A DNA stretch of 64,000 nucleotides, taken from contig JAPEUQ010000006.1 of the NCBI GenBank assembly GCA_027946365.1, positions 1,364,001-1,428,000 on the forward strand. Direction: 5' to 3'. Shown here piece by piece: positions 27,509-39,899 of the stretch (positions are counted from its first letter, which is position 1; the number at the start of each line of letters is the position of its first letter). The notes beneath the pieces are model-generated. The model was not told where the DNA came from. It ran no database searches and saw only the letters and a program-made list of their open reading frames with translations. Position numbers and translations under genes: made by a program. The DNA comes from Kalmusia sp. IMI 367209. Taxonomy: Eukaryota > Ascomycota > Dothideomycetes > Pleosporales > Didymosphaeriaceae.

Positions 27509-29884
27509 TTAAAACAGATCGCGCATAATTCTGGCCAACTCATCGTTTTCTTGTCCAAATGCGGACGCAAACTCCCCGTTCGTTATTTCAGCCGACGACA
27601 TTCCAAATCCATTCTGCATCATTGGGTAGTTGCCCGCAGCCTCGAACAGATTCGTAAGATCTGAAGCCATCCCATGTGGTGTATCAATGCTTCCGTTTTG
27701 TCCATTTGAGAAGATCGCCATTTCGTCCACCTGATGCCCAGCAAGACCAGCCATGGCGACAGCCGCAGACGAATGTGCGTCTGTGGCCTCGTTACGGACA
27801 TTCAATCCAAGCCTGGGCCCAACTTCTTTCAACATCTTAATAGTCTTCCATAATCGCTTCGACACGTACGAGTCTGACGATAGGCACCGGACGAGGTCGA
27901 GGGCCTGGTAGAATTCGTCCCGACACTGGCTGCTGAAGTCGGCAGGTGCATGAGCAACCGCCAAGAACAACACTGCAAGAGCTGATATGAGGAAGTAGTT
28001 GAACATAATTTGTTGCGCCTTGTATATGTCTGAAGTTTGGTTGATATATGTCAACGTGCGAATCGTGTCTTTCGACACCTTGACAACAATTTTTGCAAAG
28101 TCCATGTTTTCTGCTATCGACGTTGCTGTATGAAGTACAGGCCGATAAATCAGAATGCGCATTTGATTTGCCCGAAGATACAGTGCGACTTGAAGTCGTA
28201 AGACCGCGCGTGGTAGGTTAGGATCCACTTGTCGACCGCTATCCGGATGGACGAACCTCAACGACTCTGGGATGGACCTGTGCCAGTTAAGAACCTGGAA
28301 ATCCAAAAAGCTGATGTCTTCACTGTTAATCGTATTTTGTGGCGAATCGGCGTTCCCGATCGACCGCCAAACTTTGGAGCCAATGACGCTATAGGAAATC
28401 ATCGCGTTAAGGTATGGTGTCGAGTCGTCCTTCAAGTCAAATCAGTATAATATCTTATTTGCATAATGGCATTAGACAGACCGGTTTGGGTAGGTTTGGG
28501 TCAATATCAGCGTCCTGTAAGGCGAATGGCATTCCTGTTCCAAAGCTCCAACGTCTATCAAGAACATAGACAGACCAAAACGTTCTGACAGCTGCGGAAC
28601 GTTCTTCTGGATCAGGAAACGTATCGTAGGTCTCACGCCGATGGAGACCCAATTCGTAACATTGGCGTGCGGCCAAACCGATGGTGCGCCAGGCGAGCAC
28701 CTCATCGTCCTTATGGAAGTGATACATACCCTTGGTAGATTAGCGAGATTAAGAATACACACGAGGCAAGCTTACGGTCATGATTAGTAAGTTGATACTT
28801 TTCACGTCCACCGGTTCCAACATGGTCCTCTCGACGACCTTTTGCACATTATTGAAGAATTTGTCCCCAAGCGGGTCCTTCCCATTGCCTCTTAGTACCA
28901 GCGCAATTGCAAGCATCAATTTCAAAATGCTAGTTTTTTCGTCCTCAATCGCATCAGCACCCGGAAGTGCGCCCTGCATAAGCCCCTGCCGAACAGCAGC
29001 TTCGACGAAATTAAATAACATCTCTGCATAGAGAGTTACTTGTCCAATATCGAGGAAAGGATACATGGAACCATTCTCTTCCTGCCAGAAATGTATCAAC
29101 GACAAAGCCTCTTGCTTCGAGATGGACCAAATTGGATCCTTATCCGCATGGAGCATTGCTTTGGGTAGCATAGCGATCGGAGGAGGTGGGCTGCCTATGG
29201 GTGTGGCGTCCATGGTTATGATGCCCTCATCTTCTCCATCTCCTGATCCTGTAATACCCATTGTCTTCAAACTTGTCTTCGCGACTCCGAGGTTGAAAGC
29301 GTTGGAGGCGGGCCCGTGGAATTGCGGGCGCTTCGCAATTGACCTAGATCGTTGGCGCGCGGGCGAAGGAGGCATGACGGATAATTGACCAATTGACATG
29401 GACCGCGGGAAGTCTGGAGGATTGAAAGGCGTTCCGATCGAGCCTACGCTTTGGGTGTCAACTTGGGACTTCAACGCGCTGAGGTTTGCGAAGAGCTGGT
29501 CGACTTGCTCCTGGAGGAGCGCTATCTGCCCTGACATCTGCTTGAACTCCTCCGACTCCTTAAAGTTGTTGCAACAATTCGGCGCGTACAAGCATTCGAG
29601 CGACAGATTGCCGCATCTTTGACACGGGGTCTGCCTATATTAAGTGAGCTTGAGACCCTGGGTTTGACAAGAGCGTACACACCCATTGCATTTAATTTTC
29701 CGACGTTTGCACTCATTGCTGCCATATTGATCAGCCCCGTTCTCTCCAGACCTAGCATCATGCGGGCGACCTACCAGGCAATAGAGATATACCGATTACG
29801 TTTAGCTCTCGGCTGTGGAGCTCCCTCGTCGTTCTTCCGCTTCTGCGCGGCTCCGCTGTGACCGTCGGGTGGGCTTGCACTCAT
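27509..29884 (-). CDS. Zn2Cys6 fungal-specific transcription factor
   Basis: Five exons (29884-29775, 29718-29683, 29634-28776, 28730-28482, 28429-27509) with introns of 56, 48, 45 and 52 bp give 724 residues. The binuclear zinc cluster uses Cys37, 40, 47, 53, 56 and 63 (pattern C-x2-C-x6-C-x5-C-x2-C-x6-C), preceded by a basic KRKN/AKRNR stretch. It is encoded across the first three exons, and the second exon is only 36 nt. A short coiled coil (QIALLQEQVDQLFANLSALKSQV) follows, probably for dimerisation. The middle-homology fungal_trans domain covers about residues 200-560 (GSMYPFLDIGQ, WRTIGLAARQCYELGLHRR, FWSVYVLDRRWSFGTGMPFAL). It is a nuclear DNA-binding regulator; its targets are unknown. 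It lies just downstream of the monooxygenase gene on the same strand. Confidence 0.9.
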
Positions 29885-30296
29885 CGTGTTGGATGTGCTC
29901 GTCATTCGGTGCGTGTCAAGCGCACCCGCTCAGCTGTCTCCAGCGGTCGTCGAAGGCTGCTTCAGCGGAGGTCAAGGTCACTTGGTCCTTCGCCGCTCGT
30001 TTGCGATGGCTGGTCCGAGCTTGAGATCTACGAGCGGGGTTCCAGGATGCGACCGCCGACAGGAGCGGAGGCACGTAAGGGTCACTAAGCCTAATAGCTT
30101 ACCGGGCGTTGCTGACTAGTAATGCTGCTATCAATGTCATCAAGCTGTCCTGTAGGTATATAAAGCGCAATCGTTACTGAGACATAGCTTTGGAACTTGA
30201 TGCTTCTCGTACAATCTAAATCTACCTTCTACGAGGTCGCCCGACCATGGCTGTATTTACAACGAATTACCACTCTCAATACAGTTCACACTAATT
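29885..30296. other. 412-bp spacer upstream of the Zn2Cys6 gene
   Basis: No gene is visible. It should contain the regulator's promoter and the terminator region of the flavin monooxygenase gene; both lie on the minus strand. Confidence 0.45.
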
Positions 30297-32413
30297 CTAC
30301 TTCAGCACAGCGGCCCCCTGATCTTTGACCAAGCCCCATACGTATGCCAGCCTCGCAAAAGAGCTCTGCAGTACCTTTAAAATGAGGCCCTTCACATCGC
30401 TCAGGTCCATTCCATCCTGGTGCGCGCGGAAGGCACCTACTACAACGACGAGCAGGGACAAAATGCGGATGATCTGTTCTCTACGCTTACGAACAATTCC
30501 TTGCTTGGTGTATGTGATGTTCCAGTCGCTCCACTTCGGAAATCGGCATCGCCGCCAGAAATCGATCTGAGAGTATCTATTTGCGAGGTCAGCAGTCAAA
30601 TTTGGAAACGGCTTTTGGATATACATACGGGTAGGTGGTCGAATTCCAACCGTTCTCTGTGACGTACCAGGACACACAGCCTCCGCTCATGAACACCGTA
30701 TTCTTGAGAGCGGCTTGGATTTCTTTTGTGAAGGCGACCTCTGCCTCGTGTTTGACCTCAACTGCCGATACATCTCCTTTAAGTATCGGCTTGATGAATC
30801 GTAGTGCATGGTTGATCATATTTTCAGAAGCCATGACAACGGACGAGTGACCAGTTGCGGTATTGGGACCGAAGATGAGGAAGAAGTTTGGGAAGCCGTC
30901 CATGGCAGTGCCTAGGTAAGCTTGTGAACCGCCCCGCTCCTCCATTGTATCCACAAGATCTTTGCCTCCTTTACCTGAAACGCGCAACGGATGGAGCCAC
31001 CTTGTCGTGTCGAAGCCATTGGCGAGGACAATGACATCAGCAGGTACCTCTTTTTCAGGCAGATTACTTTTCGCATCCTTGGGGTAAACTACACCAGGTC
31101 CAATGATTACGCTGTTCTCTTTGACTTGTGTAAGAGGCTGTGTTGTGAGTTCGATTTTGGGGTCGTTCAGACTCTGGTACCATCTCTTGTCAAATATGCG
31201 CCTTTTACACCCAACCCCATAATTGGGAGTCAATATCTCATGATACTTCTCAGGCACAATCTTTTTCATGCGTTTCATCATCCTTTCCTCATAAATTTTT
31301 CGGTGCTTTTCTGCATATGGTGTGTTCCGGAATAATTGCTGAAACTGGACCTCGGCAGCTGTAGCAATCAAGAGTCTTAGCGATTCTTTGAGACCTGGAA
31401 CCGCTTTCATTAGCTTTGACGAGTTCTTCTCCCACCATTCGTCTCCGCCAGGAGGGATTGAAGAAGGCACAACCCATGGAGGAGTCCGCATTAGCTGAGT
31501 AACCGATTTGGCGTTATATGGAGCATTGGGTAACCGAGGAACCAGTTGCGCGGAGCTGCATCCCGTTCCAACGACCACGACGTTCTTGTTCGTGAAGTCA
31601 ACACTTTCATCCCATCGTGCTGAGTGGAAGACGGGGCCCTTGAAGTCTTCAATACCTGGGATATCATCTGGCCAGCCTTTCGGTTCTACCAATCCACCTA
31701 CACAAGAAACCACAATCTTTGCCCTCACAATCTCCGTCTCGGAATACACAGCCGCTTCTCCTTTCTCGTGCACAATCTTCATGCGGTCTTTTGTGCTTAG
31801 ATCGCCCAGACCGGCAACCATGCGCCTTAGTCTGACCTCCCATACTTGCTCTTGCTCAAGCCATGTGCATTGCTCGACGTCTGTGTTCAATTCGACCTTA
31901 TCTGTGATCTTGTAGTCTTCGCAGACTTCGTGGTAGTACTTTACGATTTCGCGACCCGGCGGATAGAAGGTGGTCCAGTTGGGATTCTGCTTGAAGCTGA
32001 AGCTGTAGAATGCTGCAGGAACATCACTTGGGCACGTCAGCAATTCATTATCCCATTGGGGTAATAGCGTTAGCTAGATTACGAAAGCAGCCTTGCACCG
32101 CACACCTCACATATAAGTTATCCTCTACTACCACAAAAGCTCCAATCCCTGCGTCAAATGGTGTTCCATTCAAGCTCACGACGGTAATGCGAAATCGGAA
32201 GACGTACCAAGCAACACCGGGATACCGATTGATCCACCACGTCCCTCCGATACCTGCCTGGCGATCGAATATCCTGAACTGATCGAAACCTAGCTCGTCT
32301 TTCAATCGACAAGCCATTGCAATACCCGACGCTCCCGCTCCAACAATGAGCACTGGGTAGTACGTGTACGCATTGTGGTCGTAACCGTTGACTCGCCGAA
32401 TGGTTTCGCCCAT
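30297..32413 (-). CDS. Baeyer-Villiger type flavin monooxygenase
   Basis: Three exons (32413-32208, 32026-30629, 30576-30297) with introns of 181 and 52 bp encode 627 residues. Residues 25-30 form the FAD-binding GAGASG, GGTWWINRYPGVACDVPAAFYSFSF follows, the type I BVMO fingerprint FxGxxxHxxxWD is present as FKGPVFHSARWD, and the NADPH site is VVVVGTGCSSAQLVPRL. The C-terminal part has WNSTTYPYSQIDFWRRCRFPKW and a hydrophobic segment ILSLLVVVVGAF that may anchor the enzyme to a membrane. Such enzymes insert oxygen next to carbonyls of steroids, ketones or polyketides, using NADPH and O2. The substrate is not known. Met at 32428 is an alternative start. The long first intron has weak open frames inside but none is needed to join the conserved motif. 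Confidence 0.9.
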
Positions 32414-33295
32414 GTTGACTATGTACATGCAACTCTAGGAGGTAGAATAGAGACACCGGAAGAGAAGGATAGAGTAGGACAAAGGTAGCTGAACATAAAT
32501 ACGCAGAAAGCGGCGTAGCCAACGCTCCAGCGACTTCTGCGGGGAAAGTACGCCCCAGCACCACGGAAACCACGGCCGCCGCACATCGTTCATACCTTGG
32601 TCGGGGCGCCTCGGTAGCGCGTCAGGGATCGACCAATTCCTTTTGGCAAGCTGCCTTCGCGCGAGTCGAATGATGTGGGTCGCCCTTCAACAGTTGTACC
32701 GAGGTAGAAACGCGTCTTTGAGTGCGACAGCACACCCACCCGCATGGGATACGAGGTAATGCAGGAACTTCCCCGCATTTAGTGGTCAACGAAGGATACG
32801 AAGACAGCTTAGTGTGATATGCTTTAATTGACCACGGCTAGGTACGCCCCAGCCATGTACAGACATGAGCGTGGGGGTTGCCAGAGGCCGCTTCCATCGT
32901 GCTCGGAAGCTTGATTGGCTTTCCTAGTAGGTCGCGAGATATTACTAGTTTGGGTACAGGTTGCGCCTGGAGGAATGCTGCCCGGTCATGCGAGTTACGA
33001 CGCTTGGGTTTCAATGGCAAGTCAACTTTGACTACTATTGTAGCATTGTTTCAAAGCTAAAGCAGGTGCTGGCTTCACGCTGCTGAACACCAAAAGAAGA
33101 ACGGCATTGGCACCTTTGTTGTCAAGCACCAACGAATAAGCAAGCATGTGGAATGGTGACAGTAGTTGATGTCTAAAAATCCCAATTCCTCCCGGAGAGA
33201 CGCCACGAAATGCTATCATCAAAGTTCCATTAAGACGCTAGCCCACATGCCTGAATGAGAACCTATTTCGCCCAATAATCTCTGGAAACCCATGA
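32414..33295. other. 0.9-kb intergenic region
   Basis: No supported gene. It contains the promoter of the flavin monooxygenase gene and the 3' flank of the TFIIH gene. Confidence 0.45.
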
Positions 33296-34540
33296 TTATG
33301 TATGCATCGGCGTATTCGATCCCGCGGGAGTACTACCTCCTGGTGTCGCCGAGTCCGTGCCTCCCCCTCTCTTCTTTTTCTTCTTCTTGCGAGGTATCAG
33401 AGCGGGCGGGTTTGTCTGCGCAGAACGTAGCGAAAGGTAGGAACCGCAAGTAAGACAAAGGTTGTTCGGTAGGTCAGCGGTACAAAAAACTAGGTGTTGT
33501 TAGCCCCAAAACGGCAGTCGGTCCCATGTAAATATCAAGGCATACTTACTGCTTAAGCACACACTACACACATAGCCAATGTCTACGACTTTACGATGAC
33601 AGAAGCACGCTGCCCTAAAATCGACACCACCTGCGCTAGGCGTGACCAGGCTTCTTCTCGCAGTGGGATCTGGTAGAAATGCCATCATAAGATATTGTAG
33701 CAATCCTTCCGGTCGGTCAGGCTTCATGTAAACTCCTCCTGTCGCATCACTCGCCTGCTGCAACAAGACCGTGTCTCCTGCCAACTTCAGTATATCGATC
33801 GGTATCCTTCTCCTCTGCGCCGCGAATATGCTGTTCATGACAGGAATGTACTGATTTGCGAGATCGCCAGATACAGATACGATAAGGATGCGACCTGTGA
33901 GTGAGTCAAATTGGGTGTGTACGTTTTCTGTGTCCGCAAGAGCGAGCATCTCGTCTGTACTTGTCGTCGTTGTGGGAGAATGAAGCAGAGTGGATTTTGC
34001 GATGAATGACAGCGCAAGTGAGAGTGCGCCGCCGATTAGTGTGGTGGGGGTTGCCGTTAAGTGGCTCTCCTTCGTACCCTCCATGAGCTTCGTAAAATTG
34101 TTCAAAATGGCAGTCTCCACGGTCGCGAAAGGACGATACTTGTTCGGATTGTCTTGCACCGAGTATGGGGACTTGTCTGCAGTACCGTTCATCTCGATGT
34201 CGCCATTCGCAGCATTATAGTAGGGTCGTGGGGCAGCAGGCGTAGGAGTCGGATATAGAAAGCATGATTTATTCGAGTGTGATGCTATCACGGCTACGCT
34301 GTTCGCATTTCCGGAGGCAAGATGCGCGTTTATGAAGACGAGGATATTGGCAAGAGCCGTCGCAAGCGGGAGCGTAGTGGAGAGATGCGCCCAAGCATGT
34401 GGATTGGTATCCAAGACGATCGCGAGGAGAGAGGGAGGGATACCTACGGGAAAATTAGCTATGGACCTTGTAAAGGTGAATCGTTAAATCGTACTTTCGT
34501 CATCATGCTCCAGGCGCTCGGAGGCGTCGATGGCGTTCAT
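33296..34540 (-). CDS. TFB4: TFIIH subunit p34 (Tfb4)
   Basis: Three exons (34540-34495, 34443-33550, 33489-33296) with introns of 51 and 60 bp give 377 residues. The first exon codes for only 15 residues plus one base (MNAIDASERLEHDDE). The von Willebrand-like p34 core starts PPSLLAIVLDTNPHAWAHL and includes GRILIVSVSGDLANQYIP, MNSIFAAQRRRIPIDIL and GGVYMKPDRPEGLLQYLM. The C-terminal zinc-binding part has CFCHRKVVDIGYVC, SVCLSIFC and LCLTCGS. The tail is Lys-rich (PRKKKKKKR). The protein is a core subunit of TFIIH, acting in RNA polymerase II initiation and nucleotide excision repair. Confidence 0.95.
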
Positions 34541-34912
34541 TGTGGAGGATTAGAACTCTTGACAGAGCCTACGCGACTCGAAATTTATGAAGTCGATGTG
34601 TCATTCTAAGCTATAAACTATATGTGCTCTGTATTCTTAGATGAATGAGGCTGTCAATGTAAGGTCATCAATTTAGTCAAAGCGCAAGTGAAAGAAGCAC
34701 GGAAGCCTCGCCATTTCGCGAGACGCTCTGCGAACAAGCATTGGTCCGTGCACTATAAGTTACGCGTTCACGTGAGCTTCGTGCACCCACTAAGAAGGTC
34801 ACATGCCCCTGTGGCCTGTGCAAGTGAATCTGAAAATGGTAGTATATATTAAAGAGCATATATGCATTGATTCATTGAATTATATTCGCCCGAGGACAGA
34901 ATAGCAGGTAAA
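34541..34912. other. Upstream flank of TFB4
   Basis: AT-rich spacer with no supported gene; it should include the TFB4 promoter. Confidence 0.4.
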
Positions 34913-35344
34913 CTATCGACACATCGCAGTTCGAGGCAAGCTGCAATTGGAAACATCAATCAAAAATACGTCGGTAAAGAACATAGCAGATGTGTACACG
35001 TATAGCAATAGTGTATTCACTATCTGCCACGCTACTTGCGCTTTTTCTTCAAAGCTTCCATTCGCCGATCGCCCAATCTCCTTGCCGAAATCAAGATAAA
35101 CGGCATACTCATGAACGTTAGGAAAGCATGCTGCATTAGTGCTCGATGTAAAGAGTCGCATGACTTTGAGACCACGGGTATCAAACTCCAGTAGATGCCC
35201 ATATGACGAATAACATGCCGCTAGAACATGGTAGCTCTTCCTCGTCTTATTTCCGGCCTTCTTGTCTTCTATAGGCCGAGAGTTCAGAATAAGACACGGT
35301 ATTGCAGACAAGACTTGAATAAAGACAAGGAAGAAACAAAGCAT
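34913..35344 (-). CDS. Hypothetical protein, doubtful
   Basis: A single open frame of 143 codons begins MLCFFLVFIQVLSAIPCLIL, which looks like a signal peptide or membrane anchor, and has a second hydrophobic segment near the C-terminus (IVNTLLLYVYTSAMFFTDVFLIDV). No family is recognised. It sits in a spacer between TFB4 and the taspase-like gene. The frame may be a chance opening in AT-rich DNA, and no splice or codon evidence favours it. Confidence 0.2.
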   Translation of the reverse strand: MLCFFLVFIQVLSAIPCLILNSRPIEDKKAGNKTRKSYHVLAACYSSYGHLLEFDTRGLKVMRLFTSSTNAACFPNVHEYAVYLDFGKEIGRSANGSFEEKAQVAWQIVNTLLLYVYTSAMFFTDVFLIDVSNCSLPRTAMCR

Positions 35345-35434
35345 TGCTCGATAGGTCTTGAGGAAAGAAGCTTTTAGGGGATAGGTGAAGCCTAGTTGTT
35401 GTTTCGTACTAAGCCGCGTGTCTGCAAGGTTGAA

Positions 35435-37721
35435 TTAAATGTATGGCTGGCGAAGAGTGGTAGTCTTCGTTTTTTTCTTCCGCTGGTAACGCATCATGCG
35501 TCCACCTTGGGCAATCTGACCGGTGCCATTGCTGCGTGACATGGTACACCATGGATTATCTTCATCCGAATGCATCGAGGCCATTGCGAATGAATCAGTA
35601 TTGTGACCATAGTACAGCATTACTCCCTGGCGGGTTTTCTTGATACCAAGGATTCCAATGGCACCTGTAGAGTTGCTATTCTTCACACTCGGATGTCCTG
35701 TTTGATTGTCAGCAAAAATAACAGTCTCTTTGGTTGGGAATCTCACCCATGAACTCATTTTCGATCATCGATTTCAGGGCCTCATCCTCGGTCACTTCAG
35801 TATACAACCCCCCCTTCTGTTTCTTCACGCTTTGATACAGTCTTTCAGCACAGACAGTGGCGGCCATGGTCGTCGCCATATGTTCCCCAGTACCGCTCGT
35901 GACAGTTGCGACACAAGTCTCTTCGGGGTCATCGGGATCCTTGGGGATGACGGCTGTGCCAACTCCAACTAGTGCAGCTGGACCAACACGCCCTCGATAT
36001 TTCATTCCGATGCCACCGGAAGAGGCAGCACACGCAATGTTACCCCAGCCATCGACTGCGACAGCGCCCACCGTATCGGTGATATGGTCCTCTTCCTGGT
36101 CGAAGTGGCCATTCAGAGGCATGCTAGCTGTGGGCGATGTTGACGTGAACTTTTGGGCTTGCTCCGTCGAAATAGTCTCACGTGATAGTGAGCGGTCCGT
36201 CTGTGGTTCTTCGAGTTTTTTATGAGGGGTTACCATCTCCATAGCTTCGGGAAGCCTCGTAACTGTGGCGCCAGATGCTGAATTTGACTCTTCCCCCGAG
36301 CCATCACCCCATGACCTTCGGCCAACGGTGCTACCACGAGTAGGATCCGCCATCATACCATCTTCCGATATTAGTCCCATCGGTGCATTCCTTCCGGCGT
36401 GTGGGTCCCGAAATTCGCTCAATGTAGGGACCTTTTGCGTGCTGTTGATGAAAGCACTTCTGGAAGACTCTTCAATCGAAGCTGGTCGAGCTGGCATAAG
36501 GTCGTGCAATTGGTCAGAGTTGATTGATTCTGGCGTGGCTACGCGATTTCCGCTCGAAGAGCTGACTAGGATGGCATTAGAGTTCGGAGTGGATGGGTTG
36601 GTCGGAGCTGTCGAAAGATCGTTCACAGCATAGAAGAGTGAGCCTTCATAGGTGGTCGGGGAGACAGCTCTAGCTAATGATGGGTACCCTTGAAGCAGGT
36701 TGTTGGTGTGCTCGCGGCGCAGGCGTTCCTGTTCTGACTCATCCTCAGCTGTCGCTGGCTCTCTTAACTTCCAACAAGAGGGGTGCTGACCGTTCCTCTT
36801 AGCCTTGCGTTCCGCCACTTTGAGGTCTGAATGCCACCGAATCCACCTCTCTTTTGCAGCTGATGAGACAAGTGCGTCATGTGGTAGCTCCGGCATACCC
36901 ATCTCCCGCGCAAATTGCAGCGCTCCCTGGGCGACAAGCAGATTCGGCGGGACTCGGCGGAGTGTGAGAGATTGAGTTGTATGGTTGAGAACCAGTCTGG
37001 CGAGTGAGATAGGATTCTTGATTTCTAATGTGGATAGTCAGCAGGCACCATTGCTCTTAGGGAATGACATACGAAATACTGCACCAACAGCTCCACTCCG
37101 ACCGTGATGGTCTACAATAGATGCATCACACTCGACTACTCCGTCCATAGCTAGATTGCTTCCATACCCCGCATTCGTGATTTCTCTATCTTCGAGTATT
37201 TTGACAGCCATCTCAACAGCATCCAGCGCTGATCCACCATTACGTAGGATCAACATCGCAACTTGAGCGGCACTAGATTAAAATCAGTGTTGGGTTTTGG
37301 AAGCTGTTTATTTTCCATACTCATTGCATGCCTCGAGATGTATCTGCTCGTTCGCATGGCTGTGATAGCCTGCTCCGGCATGAACAAAGATGCAGCATAT
37401 GTCGTTTCGGTGCGGGCTCTGCGTAGCCTTGCGTGAAAGTGTATCAAGCTGGACTGCGCCATCAATTGCTCCAGACTGAATAGTGGATACCGACATGCTT
37501 CCTTCTTTAGTTCCAGAGATAACTCGGCGGAGGCCGCGGAATCTCGGTCCAAATCTATCCACCTTCGCGGCTGGTAAGAAAGTTTCTGTCGTGGTAGCCG
37601 AGCTATGGCCTCGAGTATCGTGCGGGAAAGGGAGGCAGGAATTAGACAGTGAAGACCCGTTCGAAATGCGATCAGTGAGACGGAATAGAACTGGAAAGCC
37701 TTGAATAGCTTTAGGGTTCAA
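35435..37721 (-). CDS. Taspase/asparaginase-2-like Ntn hydrolase
   Basis: Four exons (37721-37321, 37272-37073, 37024-35747, 35697-35435) with introns of 48, 48 and 49 bp encode 713 residues. The alpha part has FVHAGAGYHSHANE, MLILRNGGSALDAVEMAV and NAGYGSNLAMDGVVECDASIV. The beta part opens at the conserved DTVGAVAVDGWGNIACAASSGG, whose Thr is the expected autocleavage site and N-terminal nucleophile; GRVGPAALVGVGT and TSGTGEHMATTMAA follow. Some 300 Ser/Pro/Asp-rich residues are inserted between the two parts, making it longer than plain asparaginases and similar to fungal threonine aspartase 1-like proteins. The function may be site-specific proteolysis or isoaspartyl cleavage. The true start is uncertain because the first 100 residues are not conserved. 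Confidence 0.88.
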
Positions 37722-38358
37722 GGGTTCATTGGTGGATCAGGTATGCAGACTGCAGACGAAGATTGTGGGTCGTGATATGAGGTAAAAGGTTGGAAAGAAG
37801 TGAGACAGGTGAAAAATGGCGAAATGAATGGAATGGCCACGGCTGGGTGGGAAATCCCTGCGTCCTCTGGGGCTCTGATGAAGAAATGAGAGTGGCGGGA
37901 GCTGGGTGAGAGAGCTATAGGGTTGAGTTTAGTGGAAGAGAAAGGTTGGAGCAAAGTGGAAGAGTCAAGACCGAGTGTGCCTTCCTCACGTTGTTACTCA
38001 GGGTGACGCGCGTTAAACATGTCATGTCATGTGAGGCTTAGAAGACAATGCGGCAGCATACCGCCGGCGAGGCCGATGATCTATATGGCAAGCAGGAGCA
38101 ATTGAAATCACTGCGTATGGTACGCCCATGCATCGCATACAAAGTAGTTAGACGAGTCCCCGCCCTCCGCGTTCCGCCGTGGCCGCCAAGCAGCCGTGGG
38201 CGGGGCGGGGGCTGCTGCGCCCAGTTCCAGCAACCCACATCCCACTCTGACGAATCCACCACCGACCTCGATCCGCCAATTCGCGCCCACGTTCCCCTCG
38301 ATACGGGCACTCCTGAGCTGCTTCTTGCTCCTACACAGTTCGGCGAGCAGCAGCAAAG
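37722..38358. promoter_or_regulatory. Divergent promoter region of taspase-like gene and ARP3
   Basis: Two conserved genes start head to head with about 640 bp between them. No other gene is visible. The right part is C-rich, as is common for fungal 5' leaders. Confidence 0.4.
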
Positions 38359-39899
38359 ATGGCGTCCCAAACACCTGCCGTTGTCATGGACAAGTAAGCT
38401 CCCTGCACCTGCAGCCTGTGGGCATCCACCTCGTCGCATACTGACCGCCTCCTCCAGCGGTACGGGCTACTCGAAGCTTGGTACGATAATCTATCCGGAT
38501 ACTACTCGCGAAGCGTTACAACGCTGACCTCTCCAGGTTTTGCCGGCAATGACTCGCCCTCCTTCGTGTTTCCCACTGCGATAGCTACGAAAGGCCCAAC
38601 AGGCGGTGCCGGTGGCTCTGGCTCTGGCCGACCTGCCGTCGCAAACAAGCCTTCCTTCTTGACTGGTGGTGCTGGTCCGGGTAGCCATTTACATGCGAAA
38701 CGCGGGACTGAGGACCTCGACTTCTTCATTGGCGACGAAGCATTGTCGGCAGCAGGAGGACCAGGATACGGCATCCACTACCCCATCAGACACGGCCAAA
38801 TAGACAACTGGGTAAGGAAAGTTGATTGAAGCTTCAATTTAGGATGCTGACAGCTGGAAGGACCTCATGGAGCGCTTCTGGTCAAACTCGATATTCAAGT
38901 ATCTACGCGTAGAACCAGAAGACCACCACTTCCTCTTGACCGAACCTGTAAGCAGACTGATGCACAGCTCTCGCAAAGCTATGTCTAATTACGCGCCAGC
39001 CCCTCAACCCTCCTGAGAACCGTGAAAACACCGCTGAGATCATGTTCGAGTCGTTCAACTGCGCTGGTCTCTACATCGCCGTACAAGCGGTTCTTGCCTT
39101 GGCTGCTTCGTGGACAAGCTCGAAGGTCCACGACCGATCACTCACCGGTACAGTCATAGACTCTGGTGCCGGTGTCACACATGTCATCCCGGTCGCCGAA
39201 GGCTACGTTATTGGCTCCTCTATCAAGAGCGTCCCCATCGCCGGTCGCGACATAACGAACTTCGTTCAATCGCTTCTACGAGACCGCGGCGAGCCGGACT
39301 CTTCTCTTCAGACAGCAGAGCGCATCAAAGAAGAATTTTGCTATGTGTCTCCGGATATTGTAAAGGAGTTCTCCCGCTTCGACCGCGAGCCCGATTATTT
39401 CAAGAAGCACACTGTCAATTACCCTAATGGCAAGTCGGTACAGGTAGACGTCGGCTACGAGAGGTTTTTGGCTCCTGAGATCTTCTTCAACCCTGAAATT
39501 TATTCTTCGGACTTCCTTACTCCTCTACCGAACATTGTCGACACAGTCATTCAGACTTCGCCTATTGATGTGCGAAGAGGCCTGTACAAGAATATTGTTC
39601 TCTCCGGAGGTTCGACGCTATACAAGGACTTCGGAAGGCGTCTACAGCGCGACATCAGACATCTTGTGGATGCTAGAATTAAAGCTTCCGAAGCCCGAAG
39701 TGGAGGTGCAAAAAGTGGTGGCTTGGATGTCCAGGTAATCACGCACAAGAGACAGCGACACGGCCCTTGGTTTGGAGGCAGTTTACTTGGTCAGACTCCA
39801 GAGTTCAAAAGTTACTGCCATACAAAGGCAGAGTATGATGAAATTGGCCCAAGCATTGTGAGAAGGTTTGCGCTATTAGGTGGCCCGGGAAGCACCTAA
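38359..39899 (+). CDS. ARP3: Actin-related protein 3 (Arp2/3 complex)
   Basis: Five exons (38359-38393, 38458-38480, 38537-38811, 38861-38947, 39000-39899) with introns of 64, 56, 49 and 52 bp encode 439 residues. The start [23 protein letters not shown] is the actin-fold phosphate loop; the second exon is only 23 nt. [51 protein letters not shown] and [21 protein letters not shown] follow in the canonical order. Arp3 with Arp2 nucleates branched actin filaments at endocytic patches. Length is close to yeast Arp3. Confidence 0.97.
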
